Assembly: GCA_002699585.1 (NCBI GenBank)
Contig: PABP01000021.1
Span: 124,001-188,000, forward strand
Direction: 5' to 3'
DNA length: 64,000 nt
DNA from: Anaerolineaceae bacterium
GTDB lineage: Bacteria > Chloroflexota > Anaerolineae > Aggregatilineales > Phototrophicaceae
This document shows, one piece after another, positions 1 to 8,620 of the stretch; position 1 is the stretch's first letter, and every line of letters starts with the position of its first letter. Both the position numbers and the translations under genes were made by a program. The notes under the pieces were generated by a model. The model saw only the letters and a list, made by a program, of their open reading frames with translations, had not been told where the DNA came from and searched no databases.

Positions 1-1
1 G

Positions 2-841
2 ACTTATCTACGCCCGTGGGATTTCTCCGGCTCGTATTTCTTCTTCGATCATCCGACAGAGGACACAGACTGTGAAATCCTGTTAACGGTTGACCCGGAA
101 CCGGAATCGACCAATACGCCGGAAGGCTTTGAGCCTAGCCCGACCTTTACGCCAGATTGCGCATCCTCGACCCTGAGTGTTGAGTTTGTCAGCTTCGATC
201 CCTTAGGCGATGTGCGCTTCCGTATCGTGAATAACCGACCTGTGGTATCGAATCTGCTTGATTTCAACATCGTCTGGCCAACAGATATTGCGGGCCTTAA
301 GCTCCAGAGGGTGGTTGTGGGTGGTTCATCCGCTAATGATATTCCACCCGGTGCGGTTGTCTGGCAAAACACGGCAGGTGGTGATACATCTCCGCCAACG
401 CGAGGTTCAAATGCTAGCGATGGTCAATGGTTGCTGGACTATACATTCCCGCCGAACTCATCGACCTTCCTCCACTTGGACTTCACAGGTACAGGCGCTC
501 CTGCATTGAACCAGCTTGGCGCTGCACCTGCAGACTTCAATGGCTCATGGTTTGAGATTAGCTGTGGCCGTGAAGGTGTGGGTGATGGTAGTGGTACGCC
601 GCCAACCGGACGTATCTTCCCATCAGAGCTGCCAACACCGACCAATACGCCGGTTCCGCAGCCGACCAACACGCCGCGCCCGACGCACACACCTGGCCCG
701 ACAAACACGCCGCGTCCGACCCGTACGCCTGGCCCGACGGCTACGCCTGGCCCGACGAACACACCGCGTCCAACCGCTACGGATGTTCCGCCAACTGAAG
801 AAGAAGATGATGATCCAGGTGGCATCGGCCCGTCAGAATAG
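2..841 (+). CDS. Secreted or surface protein with Thr/Pro-rich C-terminal tail (5' end outside window)
   Basis: The frame is open from base 2 with no stop, so the gene starts before the window and its true N-terminus is not seen. I do not recognise the globular part. It contains short Asp/Phe-rich stretches such as DFSGSYFFFD and Cys residues spaced as in extracytoplasmic beta domains. The last 70 or so residues are repeats of the type PTNTPRPT and PGPTATPGPT, then an acidic EEEDDD patch and the end GPSE. No LPXTG motif or C-terminal membrane anchor follows. Such Thr/Pro linkers are common in exported Chloroflexota proteins, usually as stalks or glycosylated spacers. A strong terminator follows 24 bases after the stop. 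Function unknown. Confidence 0.7.
   Translation, partial: TYLRPWDFSGSYFFFDHPTEDTDCEILLTVDPEPESTNTPEGFEPSPTFTPDCASSTLSVEFVSFDPLGDVRFRIVNNRPVVSNLLDFNIVWPTDIAGLKLQRVVVGGSSANDIPPGAVVWQNTAGGDTSPPTRGSNASDGQWLLDYTFPPNSSTFLHLDFTGTGAPALNQLGAAPADFNGSWFEISCGREGVGDGSGTPPTGRIFPSELPTPTNTPVPQPTNTPRPTHTPGPTNTPRPTRTPGPTATPGPTNTPRPTATDVPPTEEEDDDPGGIGPSE
629..780 (+). repeat. Thr/Pro-coding tandem repeat
   Basis: Degenerate repeats of about 12-18 bases encode units such as PTNTPRPT, PTHTPGPT and PTATPGPT. The third codon position varies, so the repeat is conserved more as protein than as DNA. It forms the C-terminal stalk of the surface protein that ends at 841. Confidence 0.75.
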
Positions 842-864
842 GCGAAGAGTAAGATGATAAACGG

Positions 865-891
865 ACAGCTCCCTACTCAGGGAGCTGTTTT
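865..891 (+). terminator. Intrinsic terminator after the surface protein gene
   Basis: A perfect 10-bp stem (ACAGCTCCCT at 865-874 with AGGGAGCTGT at 879-888) has a 4-base loop and runs into TTTT. It lies between convergent genes, just after the stop at 841, and probably ends the plus-strand transcript. Confidence 0.85.
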
Positions 892-904
892 GTTATCAGG
901 TAAC

Positions 905-1471
905 TTATTCTGATGAAAGTGACTGAATATGTTGTTGTAGGGTAGCGTAGCTGATGGGGCCATAGTAAATGGTGACAATCTGTCCAGCGGGGTTGATAAC
1001 AACTGTTGTAGGTAAACCGCGCACTTGATAGGTTTCGCTCACCAAACCGTCACGGTCGATGGCAATGTCAAATGTTAGGTCCAGATCATGTACCCAGTTC
1101 ATGACATCTGTGCGCCTTTCTCCCGCGTTGATGCCAATGATGTGGATGCTATCCTCATAATCAGTATGAATTGCCTGTAAATCGGCCATTTCCGCTCTAC
1201 AAGGCCCACACCAGGTAGCCCAGAAGTTTAGCACTATGAGCTTGCCCGTTGTGACAGATAGACTGAACCTTGTGCCATCCAATAAATTGAGTGTGACATC
1301 TGGTGCTTTGGCTCCAGTCTCTGGTGCGATGAACAGGCCACTGTCATTGAGGTAGCCTGTGAATTCATACCGATCTGGCAAGCCACCTATCGCTAGCAAG
1401 AAGGCCCCTCCACTCGCTACTAAGGTTGCTAGAATGAGGGTAAAGGCTCTTATGATAGTTGAACGGCGCAT
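905..1471 (-). CDS. Membrane-anchored TlpA/ResA-like thioredoxin
   Basis: 188 residues. A hydrophobic N-terminal segment (about residues 9-30) should anchor or export the protein. A TlpA/ResA-type thioredoxin fold follows, with the active site WATWCGPC near residues 85-92 and the cis-proline region GLPTT near 154. Proteins of this family use the CxxC pair to reduce disulfides outside the membrane, for example in cytochrome c or protein maturation. The gene starts 24 bases after the end of the upstream CcdA-TlpA fusion on the same strand, so the two are probably co-transcribed; CcdA would supply the electrons. No good Shine-Dalgarno is visible before the ATG at 1471, so translation may be coupled. 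Client protein unknown. Confidence 0.88.
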   Translation of the reverse strand: MRRSTIIRAFTLILATLVASGGAFLLAIGGLPDRYEFTGYLNDSGLFIAPETGAKAPDVTLNLLDGTRFSLSVTTGKLIVLNFWATWCGPCRAEMADLQAIHTDYEDSIHIIGINAGERRTDVMNWVHDLDLTFDIAIDRDGLVSETYQVRGLPTTVVINPAGQIVTIYYGPISYATLQQHIQSLSSE

Positions 1472-1495
1472 CTAGATGCTACGATGGCTTTTGAC

Positions 1496-3466
1496 CTAGC
1501 TGGCCAAAATGGATGTAATGACTGGTACAAGCTGGGACTGCGTAACAATACCAAAGCTCTGGAATTGAATCACACCCTCAGGGTCGATCAAGATCGTACT
1601 GGGTTGGCTGGTGATGTTATACAGCTTGTTGACGACATCATCTTCATCCAGAGCCAATGGGAACGTCAAATCGAATTCTTCCTGGAATGCCAGAATGTCC
1701 TCAGTGGTATCGTTCACAGCGATAGCCAGTATCGTTAGCCCGTCATCCGCATATTGCTCGTATAATGCCTGCAAATCTGGCATTTCTCGGCGACAGGGGC
1801 CGCACCACGTTCCCCAGAAGTTCAGCAGCACGGTCTGTCCTCGAAGACTTTCCAAGCTGGTTTGCTCACCATCGATTGTAGTAATAGTAAAATCTGGTGC
1901 TGTGTTGCCTATTTCCAGGCCCTCTATTGCATCACTTTGCTGTGCCAGTGCTTCGATACTGCTGACGCCTTCGGTGGCAATATCGGTTAGAGGACCATCC
2001 GATGATTGTTCGGCATCGCCTGCTGGATTGGCCTCCTGGCTCCTGACAAAGCGTACCTGATATTTGGACCTGTCGTCCTCATTGCCATCGTTGCTAGCCT
2101 CATTGCTGGCTTTGGTGTTGTTTATGACCAATCGATAGAGGCCAGTTTGCTCGATGGGAATGGCACTCAAAATCTGGTAGCGATCATCCTCAAGCTGAAT
2201 GAGCACATCGCTCTGTGCGACGGTATCACCAGATGGATCATACAGGCTGACGGACGGTGTCATGTTATCTAGCCTAGATACTTCAACATCAAGGTAAAGC
2301 GGCTCCGCCAAGTCCTCATTGTCAATATGCAGCAGATACTGATGCGGATTGGAATCAGCCGCCATGATGCCGTGTAAGCCCTGGTTGATAGCGATGACCT
2401 CTAGTTCACCACCATAGCATGATCCCAGGTGTTCAAAGCCCATTTCACCCTGAACAAAGCCAATGGTGCATTCTTCAATACGGTAGGTCAGGTCTGAAAA
2501 TGACCCGGTGGAAAGCGTTGTGGATAGGCTTTGCAACTGACCGCTAGCCACCAGCACGCCGATGAAGATCAGGAAACTGCCGCTGATGATTTCGATGATG
2601 CGCATATGGCGTTGTAGTCGCCGCAAAATACCCTGTGCGCGTTCTAGTAGCAGTGCAGTTAGCATGAAGGGTATGCCTAGGCCGAGTGAATAAGCCGTCA
2701 GGCTCACGACGGCACTACCAACTTCACCCGTCAGAGATGCCGTATTTAAGATTGCGCCATAGATCGGACCAATACAAGGCGTCCAACCAGCGGCGAACAC
2801 GATGCCCATCACGAACGAACCGCTCAGGCCACCAGCATCGTTAGCATTCATTTGTTTGCGCGTGTCCGTATAAAAGATGCGCTCGAAGCCATTCATGAGC
2901 TGGCCCCAGAATTTGCCCGGTTCTGTGAAGGCACCGCCCAGGAATAACCAGATCAAAAAGGCCATGATGATCGGTAGGGCAATCAGAATTTCCACAAAAG
3001 CCCAGGGGATAATCAGTGAAATGACGAGGGCAATGACGATAGTCAATGCGACGCTATTGAGGATATTGTCATGTTTGCGCAGCCACCGGAACACAATCGG
3101 CACAATGCCCATAAAATGCAGGCCAAACAGGATAATCAACAGGCCGCCGACACGCCCGATAATGTCCGTAATCAAGAAGCGCACACTACCCAGGCTGCTG
3201 ATGATGCCGGTTGTCACCAGGCCCAGGATAACGAACACGGTCGTAAAGCCCAGGACGAATACCAGACTGTGTAACATAAGTCCCATACGAGAAGCCAGTG
3301 CGCTCCCTTGGGTTTCTACATTTGTGCCTGATGTCTGTACAGCCACAGAGCGCGTTACGCGCCCGCCCATATAGCCGATATAGGCCGGGATCAGCGGCAA
3401 GACACAGGGAGAAATGAAAGAAAGAAAGCCGGCAATGAGTGCCAGACCAATAGTGACTTCCTGCAT
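1496..3466 (-). CDS. CcdA/DsbD-type transmembrane thiol carrier fused to a PPC-like domain and a TlpA thioredoxin
   Basis: 656 residues. Residues 1-310 are a CcdA-like membrane domain with the two redox cysteines in their usual settings: SPCVLPLIP (Cys21) and GWTPCIGP (Cys about 230). Between the two halves lie about 80 extra residues, including a hydrophobic segment not typical of minimal CcdA. Residues of about 340-470 look like a pre-peptidase C-terminal (PPC) beta domain (YDPSGD, TGLYRLVI). Residues of about 515-656 are a TlpA-like thioredoxin with FWGTWCGPC near 549-557. The likely job is to carry reducing equivalents from cytosolic thioredoxin across the membrane to the fused domain and to the separate TlpA downstream. 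The fusion resembles DsbD in logic but has different parts. GAGG lies upstream of the ATG at suitable spacing. Confidence 0.87.
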   Translation of the reverse strand: MQEVTIGLALIAGFLSFISPCVLPLIPAYIGYMGGRVTRSVAVQTSGTNVETQGSALASRMGLMLHSLVFVLGFTTVFVILGLVTTGIISSLGSVRFLITDIIGRVGGLLIILFGLHFMGIVPIVFRWLRKHDNILNSVALTIVIALVISLIIPWAFVEILIALPIIMAFLIWLFLGGAFTEPGKFWGQLMNGFERIFYTDTRKQMNANDAGGLSGSFVMGIVFAAGWTPCIGPIYGAILNTASLTGEVGSAVVSLTAYSLGLGIPFMLTALLLERAQGILRRLQRHMRIIEIISGSFLIFIGVLVASGQLQSLSTTLSTGSFSDLTYRIEECTIGFVQGEMGFEHLGSCYGGELEVIAINQGLHGIMAADSNPHQYLLHIDNEDLAEPLYLDVEVSRLDNMTPSVSLYDPSGDTVAQSDVLIQLEDDRYQILSAIPIEQTGLYRLVINNTKASNEASNDGNEDDRSKYQVRFVRSQEANPAGDAEQSSDGPLTDIATEGVSSIEALAQQSDAIEGLEIGNTAPDFTITTIDGEQTSLESLRGQTVLLNFWGTWCGPCRREMPDLQALYEQYADDGLTILAIAVNDTTEDILAFQEEFDLTFPLALDEDDVVNKLYNITSQPSTILIDPEGVIQFQSFGIVTQSQLVPVITSILAS

Positions 3467-3559
3467 GACGATTTACCTCGTTACATTCGTGCCTACATTA
3501 TTATGGATAGCGGCAAAGTGTTACAAGAGCATTGTCAAAAGATGAGTAATTTGTCTAAC

Positions 3560-3586
3560 AAAAAAGAGGCTTTTATGCCCCTTTTT
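3560..3586 (-). terminator. Intrinsic terminator after the cupin gene
   Basis: Read on the minus strand, AAAAGGGGC (3585-3577) pairs with GCCTCTTTT (3570-3562), with one G-U pair, and runs into six T. It lies 31 bases after the cupin stop and so separates the cupin gene from the ccdA-tlpA pair. Confidence 0.75.
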
Positions 3587-3617
3587 GAATATCTAGACTA
3601 CCTAACGCTGTCGATTA

Positions 3618-3956
3618 TTACCGACGTGAGCGCCTAATACTGGCTTCTACGCACTTGGCACCTGTTGCACCCACCACCATCATATGGCGTGTACTGGCAG
3701 GAATCCAAATATGATCGCCGTTCTTCAGACGAACAATCTGGTTATTGTCAGGAAGGTGAACTTCAAGGGTTCCATCAACGACAAAAAGGGATTTGTCGTA
3801 ATTATGTGTGCGGATGCCATAGCGATGATTAGCGAGGTTGCTCCAGGTGTAAGGACGTAGCCCTTCATCTTTCATGATCCGCATGATATTGGACATGCTA
3901 GGGTGGGCACTACCTTGCCACCGTGTGACTGCAACCGCTGCTTCTCTAACTGCCAT
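3618..3956 (-). CDS. Small cupin-domain protein
   Basis: 112 residues forming a single cupin barrel. The first cupin motif is visible as HRYGIRTHNYDKSLFVVDG, with GTLEVHLP following, and the second as GDHIWIPASTRHMMVV. The histidines, and an acidic residue in motif 1, could bind one metal. Single-domain cupins range from enzymes to sugar or ligand sensors, and nothing here narrows the substrate. It is a monocistronic gene: 124 bases separate it from the GNAT gene upstream and a terminator follows. The C-terminus is basic (RRSRR). Confidence 0.75.
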   Translation of the reverse strand: MAVREAAVAVTRWQGSAHPSMSNIMRIMKDEGLRPYTWSNLANHRYGIRTHNYDKSLFVVDGTLEVHLPDNNQIVRLKNGDHIWIPASTRHMMVVGATGAKCVEASIRRSRR

Positions 3957-4080
3957 TCGGCCTTAGACCTCTCAATATGCTGACAAAACGAAATGCCGCA
4001 GACAAAAACATCAACGACATCAACAAAAAATCTAAAACAAGCGCATATTAAAATAAGTCATATTCAAGCTAATACTAACG

Positions 4081-4620
4081 CTATCCTAGTGCTTTTTCAA
4101 GCATCCAGCAAGGTTCCATAACCTTACGTAGCTGATTCAGATGGTCATAATACTCCCATTCTCCCGTATTTTCCGTGAAGATTTTGTAACCTCGGTGATG
4201 ATACAACCGCAGTGCTGCGTAATTTGTCTTGGCTACGGCAATGGTCGCAATCTCAAAGCCCTGTTCGATGAGGTATGTCTCCGCGAGTTCCATCAACTGT
4301 GTGCCGATGCCCATCCCCTGGAACTCATCCATCACCCGGAACGAATACAAATACGCTCGATGCATGCCATCAGCGACAACGCTATTGGGGCTTTTCAGCA
4401 GCACGAACAGCCGCCCAATCGGGTAGTTCTTGTATCGTGCGACCCACAATAGGCGACGTCCTCGATGCTGGTGCATCAATGCGCGGCGAAACACTTTTCG
4501 CAAATGGGCATACTCTCCACGCCACTCCAGCAGTTGGATGTCTTGACTGGTGGCGATATGAAACGAAATGGGGAGTTGGCTGTAGTGTGCTTTTGCAGGA
4601 TGAACATCATTCTGCGTCAT
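4081..4620 (-). CDS. GNAT-family N-acetyltransferase
   Basis: 179 residues. The GNAT core is clear: motif A with the acetyl-CoA loop EFQGMGIGTQLM (Q/RxxGxG/A type) near residues 97-108, and motif B with NYAALRLYHHRGYKIF near 132-147. Such enzymes move an acetyl group from acetyl-CoA to an amine; the acceptor cannot be read from sequence. The start overlaps the end of the upstream DHH-CBS-nucleotidyltransferase gene by 14 bases, so translation is probably coupled, and the acceptor might be linked to RNA or nucleotide metabolism. That link is only an inference. Confidence 0.85.
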   Translation of the reverse strand: MTQNDVHPAKAHYSQLPISFHIATSQDIQLLEWRGEYAHLRKVFRRALMHQHRGRRLLWVARYKNYPIGRLFVLLKSPNSVVADGMHRAYLYSFRVMDEFQGMGIGTQLMELAETYLIEQGFEIATIAVAKTNYAALRLYHHRGYKIFTENTGEWEYYDHLNQLRKVMEPCWMLEKALG

Positions 4621-7210
4621 GATGCTGCGCCTCTTTGACCAGTTTGTCTAGCAGGGCGTGCTCTTGCGACTCATTATCGACGATTCCATCAAGCCATGCA
4701 TTGCGCAATTGGGACAATATGTCTCGATATAGGGGTCCTGGTTCTAATCCGAGTGCCTTCAGGGTATTCCCGTTGCTGTGTGGCTTGATGTGCTGCCAAG
4801 TGTCCCTAAACATCTTGATATGGTCTACTGCTGGTTTGCTCATTAGGTTCTGTGCCATGTCGAGCGAAATCTCTGGCACGTTCTCTAGCGCCAGGACGAC
4901 ATCACTGGGTTTAGCTTGAGGATCATCCAACTGTGGAAGGTGATAGCGCACTTGTTGGGTGGCAATCACCGCCTGGATGAAGGGATGTCCAAATAGCAGA
5001 CGCTCTCCAATCGCGCGGATCTGATCTTCTGTCAGGTGGCTCAGCAGGACATGCCAGTAGGCGTCATGCCAGAGCGACTTGTCGAGTTGCTCCCGAACGC
5101 GCTTAAACAGTCCTACAAGGTGCTCAGGCGTATCAAAACCAGGGTGGATGGCTTCCAGGACGCCCATACGCTGCAATTTGCGGATCGCATATTCTGGAGC
5201 GTCTTCCGTGAGCAGCAGCGTGAGTTCGTTGCGTACGCGCTCGCCAGTGATTCGGCGCAGCATGGGCAGGGCGATGTCAATGAGTTCTTGAGTGCGTGGC
5301 TCAATCGTAAATTGCAGCCGATGCGCGAAACGAGCTGCGCGCAGTATGCGCGTGGGGTCATCGACGAAACTCAAGCTGTGCAGCACGCGGATGACCTTGT
5401 TTTGAAGGTCATTCACCCCGGAAAAATAATCGATGATTTGCCACATCTGGCTTTTGGGACTGATCTGTAAGGCGAGTGTGTTGATCGTAAAATCACGTCG
5501 TGTCAGGTCCAGCTTGATATTGGCGCTGTACACGGTCGGCAGCGCTGTCGGATGCACATAATATTCGTTGCGTGCCGATGCGAAATCGACATGATGGGGT
5601 AGAGCGTCCAATGCGACGCCAAGCGCATCTGCACTGCCTTCGTCAAAGTGCCACTTGGCTGTGCCAAAGGGTCGGTAGCTATGGATCTCTCCACCGAATG
5701 TATCCCGCATCTGTTCAGCAAACGCGATGGCATCGCCTTCGACAACGAAGTCGATGTCATTATTGGGGCGCTCCAAAAGCAGGTCACGGACAATGCCGCC
5801 GACAACATAGACGCTTAAATTAGCTTCCTGGGCTTTCGAGGCCACTAATTCAATGATCGATAGGATGCTGCTGCCCAGAATAGTTGCCGCGCTTGTCGCG
5901 CTGGCTTGTGGCTGGCTCTTCTCTGGCATCGGCGGATGGGTTTGTGCCCAGTATTGGATAAGATCTGTACGCGTGACGATCCCTGTAATCGTGCCATTTT
6001 CCATAACTGGGATTTGCCCCCAGCCACTCCTGACCATGATTTGCTCAAGCTCCGTAACAGAGTCCTCTGCGGAGAGCGCAAATTCACCAGCTTGCATCAC
6101 ATCCCGGATGCGAACGTCATCTAATTCATGCTCAATAGCGCGGTTGGCATCACGCAGTGACAGTAAACCGACCAGACGCCCATCAGATAACACAGGATAG
6201 CCCTCATGGCCAATCCGCCGCAGCCTTGGTAGCAAATCACGAACGGATTCATCAATGTCCACCGTTTGCGCACCATACGACATGAGTTCACCGATTCGCT
6301 TGGCAGGGATCACAATGTTTTGCAGCAGGTCACGAATTGCTTCCGTAATCTCAGGAAGGCTCTTGCTGTAGATGGCTGCTGCTGCCGCCCGTGTATGACC
6401 GCCGCCACCTAATTCCTGGGCGACAGCCCCGGCGTCGATATTGTCATACTGGCTGCGTGCGACCAGCTGAATGTGTGATGGGAGTTCCACCAGCACGAAC
6501 AACGCGGCGGCGTCCAGCACATCGCGTAATTGTGTGGTTACAGCACTGATTTCGCCGATCATCTTGTCGGACTTGGCAGTGCAGATGACGATGTCGTACC
6601 CGGCGATTTGCTGGTGATCCTGCTTGCCAAGGAGTTGCTCCAATAGCTGCTGCTGATCTTCGCCCAGTGGTGTTGTCATGAACTTACGCAGCGTATCCAG
6701 GGACGCTCCCTGATCCAATAACCAGGCGGCAGCGCTAATGTCCCTGCTGGTGGTATGGCCATAGGTCAGCATACCCGTATCGGCATAGATACCCAGCATC
6801 ATCAGCGTGGCCTCAATAGGCGTAACCGGAATATGTCGCTGGCGCATTTTTTCAATGAGCAGGGTCGTGGCAGCACCCGTATCATCCCCAGCCCATGTTT
6901 CGTGTGGACGTAGTTTTCGCTCTAGCTCATGGTGCTCAACGATGAGCGTCGGCGTACCATCGGCAACATCATAGACTTCTGGGATAGTCTGGGCATCCGT
7001 GAGTGTGACATGCGTAATTAACTGGCGGTCGGGCATGTCTTCGATGGCGATGAATGGTAATTCACTGTGATAGAGCGTCAGATAATTGGACACGCCGCGT
7101 AGCTGCCGGGGCGGTAGCACGGGCGTGGCATCCGGCGCCAGCTTATGCGCTGCTAGCATCGATGCGATGGCGTCAAAATCTGCGTTGTTGTGCGTCAGAA
7201 TGAATTTCAT
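4607..7210 (-). CDS. DHH/DHHA1 - CBS pair - tRNA nucleotidyltransferase (poly(A) polymerase family) fusion
   Basis: 867 residues in three parts. Residues 1-310 are a DHH/DHHA1 phosphoesterase: NNADFDAIAS, VEHHELE, YADTGML and the DHHA1 motif GGGGHTRAAA. Residues of about 312-425 are two CBS domains. From about 460 comes a class II nucleotidyltransferase head with GGIVRDLLL and the metal-binding DIDFVVEGDA, the loop VDDPTRILRAARFAHR, and a helical neck and body. This arrangement is known in several phyla, where the C-terminal part adds the CCA end of tRNA or only A. The DHH part may hydrolyse short RNA or a nucleotide, and the CBS pair may sense an adenine nucleotide. Whether this copy adds CCA or A only cannot be decided by eye. 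ATG start at 7210. Confidence 0.9.
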   Translation of the reverse strand: MKFILTHNNADFDAIASMLAAHKLAPDATPVLPPRQLRGVSNYLTLYHSELPFIAIEDMPDRQLITHVTLTDAQTIPEVYDVADGTPTLIVEHHELERKLRPHETWAGDDTGAATTLLIEKMRQRHIPVTPIEATLMMLGIYADTGMLTYGHTTSRDISAAAWLLDQGASLDTLRKFMTTPLGEDQQQLLEQLLGKQDHQQIAGYDIVICTAKSDKMIGEISAVTTQLRDVLDAAALFVLVELPSHIQLVARSQYDNIDAGAVAQELGGGGHTRAAAAAIYSKSLPEITEAIRDLLQNIVIPAKRIGELMSYGAQTVDIDESVRDLLPRLRRIGHEGYPVLSDGRLVGLLSLRDANRAIEHELDDVRIRDVMQAGEFALSAEDSVTELEQIMVRSGWGQIPVMENGTITGIVTRTDLIQYWAQTHPPMPEKSQPQASATSAATILGSSILSIIELVASKAQEANLSVYVVGGIVRDLLLERPNNDIDFVVEGDAIAFAEQMRDTFGGEIHSYRPFGTAKWHFDEGSADALGVALDALPHHVDFASARNEYYVHPTALPTVYSANIKLDLTRRDFTINTLALQISPKSQMWQIIDYFSGVNDLQNKVIRVLHSLSFVDDPTRILRAARFAHRLQFTIEPRTQELIDIALPMLRRITGERVRNELTLLLTEDAPEYAIRKLQRMGVLEAIHPGFDTPEHLVGLFKRVREQLDKSLWHDAYWHVLLSHLTEDQIRAIGERLLFGHPFIQAVIATQQVRYHLPQLDDPQAKPSDVVLALENVPEISLDMAQNLMSKPAVDHIKMFRDTWQHIKPHSNGNTLKALGLEPGPLYRDILSQLRNAWLDGIVDNESQEHALLDKLVKEAQHHDAE

Positions 7211-7262
7211 GAGGCCATTATAGCTTGTTCAAAGGGTGTTTGCTGGCCGCAATATCGCTGAA

Positions 7263-8117
7263 TCAAGACGTGGGCGTAGGTGTAACCGAGGCTGTACTGG
7301 CTGTACGCTGGGGGATTGGCCAACCCGTATCCGTAAATGTCACGCTGATGCTGCTATCGCGTAGTTCATAGCTGATAGGCAGTGTGTACAGCTCAATGAC
7401 ATGCTCGCTGCCATAGGCGTCAATGAGTTCAGCCCGCGCTGCTTCGGACACGTTGACGAACGCCAGATGAAAACGCTCGGCATCTAGCAGTGCTTGCATG
7501 TCGGGCACAGTCTGTGATGTCTGCAACGTGACGTTGGCATCAGCTAGCTGCGATGTCCAGGCATCAAAGCCCGGTAGCGGATCAAGCAGGGTATTCAGCA
7601 CAATGCCATCGGGATAACCTTTGTTGGCCAGTAGCGCCCGCAGTGTCTCTCGGTTGAGCTGCGTCGAATCATCAGCCGTTGCTCCCAGGGATTGCAGACC
7701 GCGTACGAGGTTTTCCGCGCGGCTGTTCTGGATGATGGCATCAACGATTTCAGGATCATCCAATGGTGATAGAGTCGTATTGACGATGAGTAGCACAGTC
7801 TGGTCTGTAGCGGAGCGCTCCCAGCCATCATATGTGCCATAGCCCGCAATGATGTCGTAGGCATCCTGCGCTAGGATGCTGTCACTTGTTTGTTGGATTT
7901 GCTCCACCAGGGCAAACTCTGCTAATTGGGTTCGTTCATCAGCCGCTATGAAGCCTTCAGTGTTGGGTAAGAGGCCGTAGCGCAGTGGCGGGGCTGCTGT
8001 TGCCGTGCTTGGTGCGGCTGTGGGCGTATCCGGGACCACAACGGCGGCTGGTGTTGCTTCTGCTTCGCAAGCAGCGAGTGCCAGTGCCATCAATGCCAAA
8101 ACCAGCAGCTTCCACAT
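7263..8117 (-). CDS. Lipoprotein resembling a periplasmic phosphonate/phosphate-type binding protein
   Basis: 284 residues. The signal peptide ends in a lipobox LALAAC with Cys17 as the expected lipid-bearing residue, followed by a low-complexity Ala/Thr/Pro linker. The body has the look of a type 2 periplasmic-binding fold: LRYGLLPNTEGF near the start and DAERFHLAFVNVSEAA near residues 210-225, as in PhnD-like proteins. I cannot confirm that family by eye. The C-terminus has a short TPTPTS tail. The small membrane protein gene (8128-8532) ends 10 bases upstream on the same strand, so the two are probably one operon; no ABC transporter genes are adjacent. Confidence 0.6.
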   Translation of the reverse strand: MWKLLVLALMALALAACEAEATPAAVVVPDTPTAAPSTATAAPPLRYGLLPNTEGFIAADERTQLAEFALVEQIQQTSDSILAQDAYDIIAGYGTYDGWERSATDQTVLLIVNTTLSPLDDPEIVDAIIQNSRAENLVRGLQSLGATADDSTQLNRETLRALLANKGYPDGIVLNTLLDPLPGFDAWTSQLADANVTLQTSQTVPDMQALLDAERFHLAFVNVSEAARAELIDAYGSEHVIELYTLPISYELRDSSISVTFTDTGWPIPQRTASTASVTPTPTS

Positions 8118-8127
8118 GGCTCTATGC

Positions 8128-8532
8128 CTAACTCGCAGTTGTCAGTATCCAGGTGGTTAATCCGCGTTCGGCCATGCTGAGGGCTACAGCAGCATTGAAT
8201 AAGGCTAACATAGCAAAGTACATCGCGGCACTTCGGTCATCGCGGCCCTGTAAGAAGCTAAACAATCCGGGCATGATGACGATCATGAACAGCATATACA
8301 GGATATAGATGATGATGCGGCCGCCGGATTCAACAGTATAGCCGCTCAGGATCAGAATGACGCCGACTATCAGTGTTATCGACGTTAAGACCACGTAAAC
8401 GCCAATCGCACCCCAAAAATTGCCGGAGATAGATCCGTTTCTTGCAGCCAGGACAGCAGCATACACACCCAGCAAGAACGAATACAGAATGACCATGTTA
8501 AATAGAATACTGTGAATATCAGCCAGTTGCAT
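8128..8532 (-). CDS. Small four-helix membrane protein of unknown function
   Basis: 134 residues with four hydrophobic helices (about 10-30, 42-65, 72-95 and 108-128) and short loops. I do not recognise a family. It sits 10 bases upstream of the lipoprotein gene ending at 7263 and 88 bases after the UbiA gene, all on the minus strand. It may serve as a membrane partner of the lipoprotein, but that is only context. Confidence 0.6.
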   Translation of the reverse strand: MQLADIHSILFNMVILYSFLLGVYAAVLAARNGSISGNFWGAIGVYVVLTSITLIVGVILILSGYTVESGGRIIIYILYMLFMIVIMPGLFSFLQGRDDRSAAMYFAMLALFNAAVALSMAERGLTTWILTTAS

Positions 8533-8620
8533 GCGGATGTTCCTACGTTACAGTGGCAATCGGCGCTATTGTAGCATAGCGCCTATAGCGATGGTATGTA
8601 ACACTGGACTACATCACAGG

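Noticed and set aside
629-841. Possible sortase or C-terminal anchor signal on the first surface protein
   Set aside because: No LPXTG, hydrophobic stretch or basic tail follows the Thr/Pro repeats.
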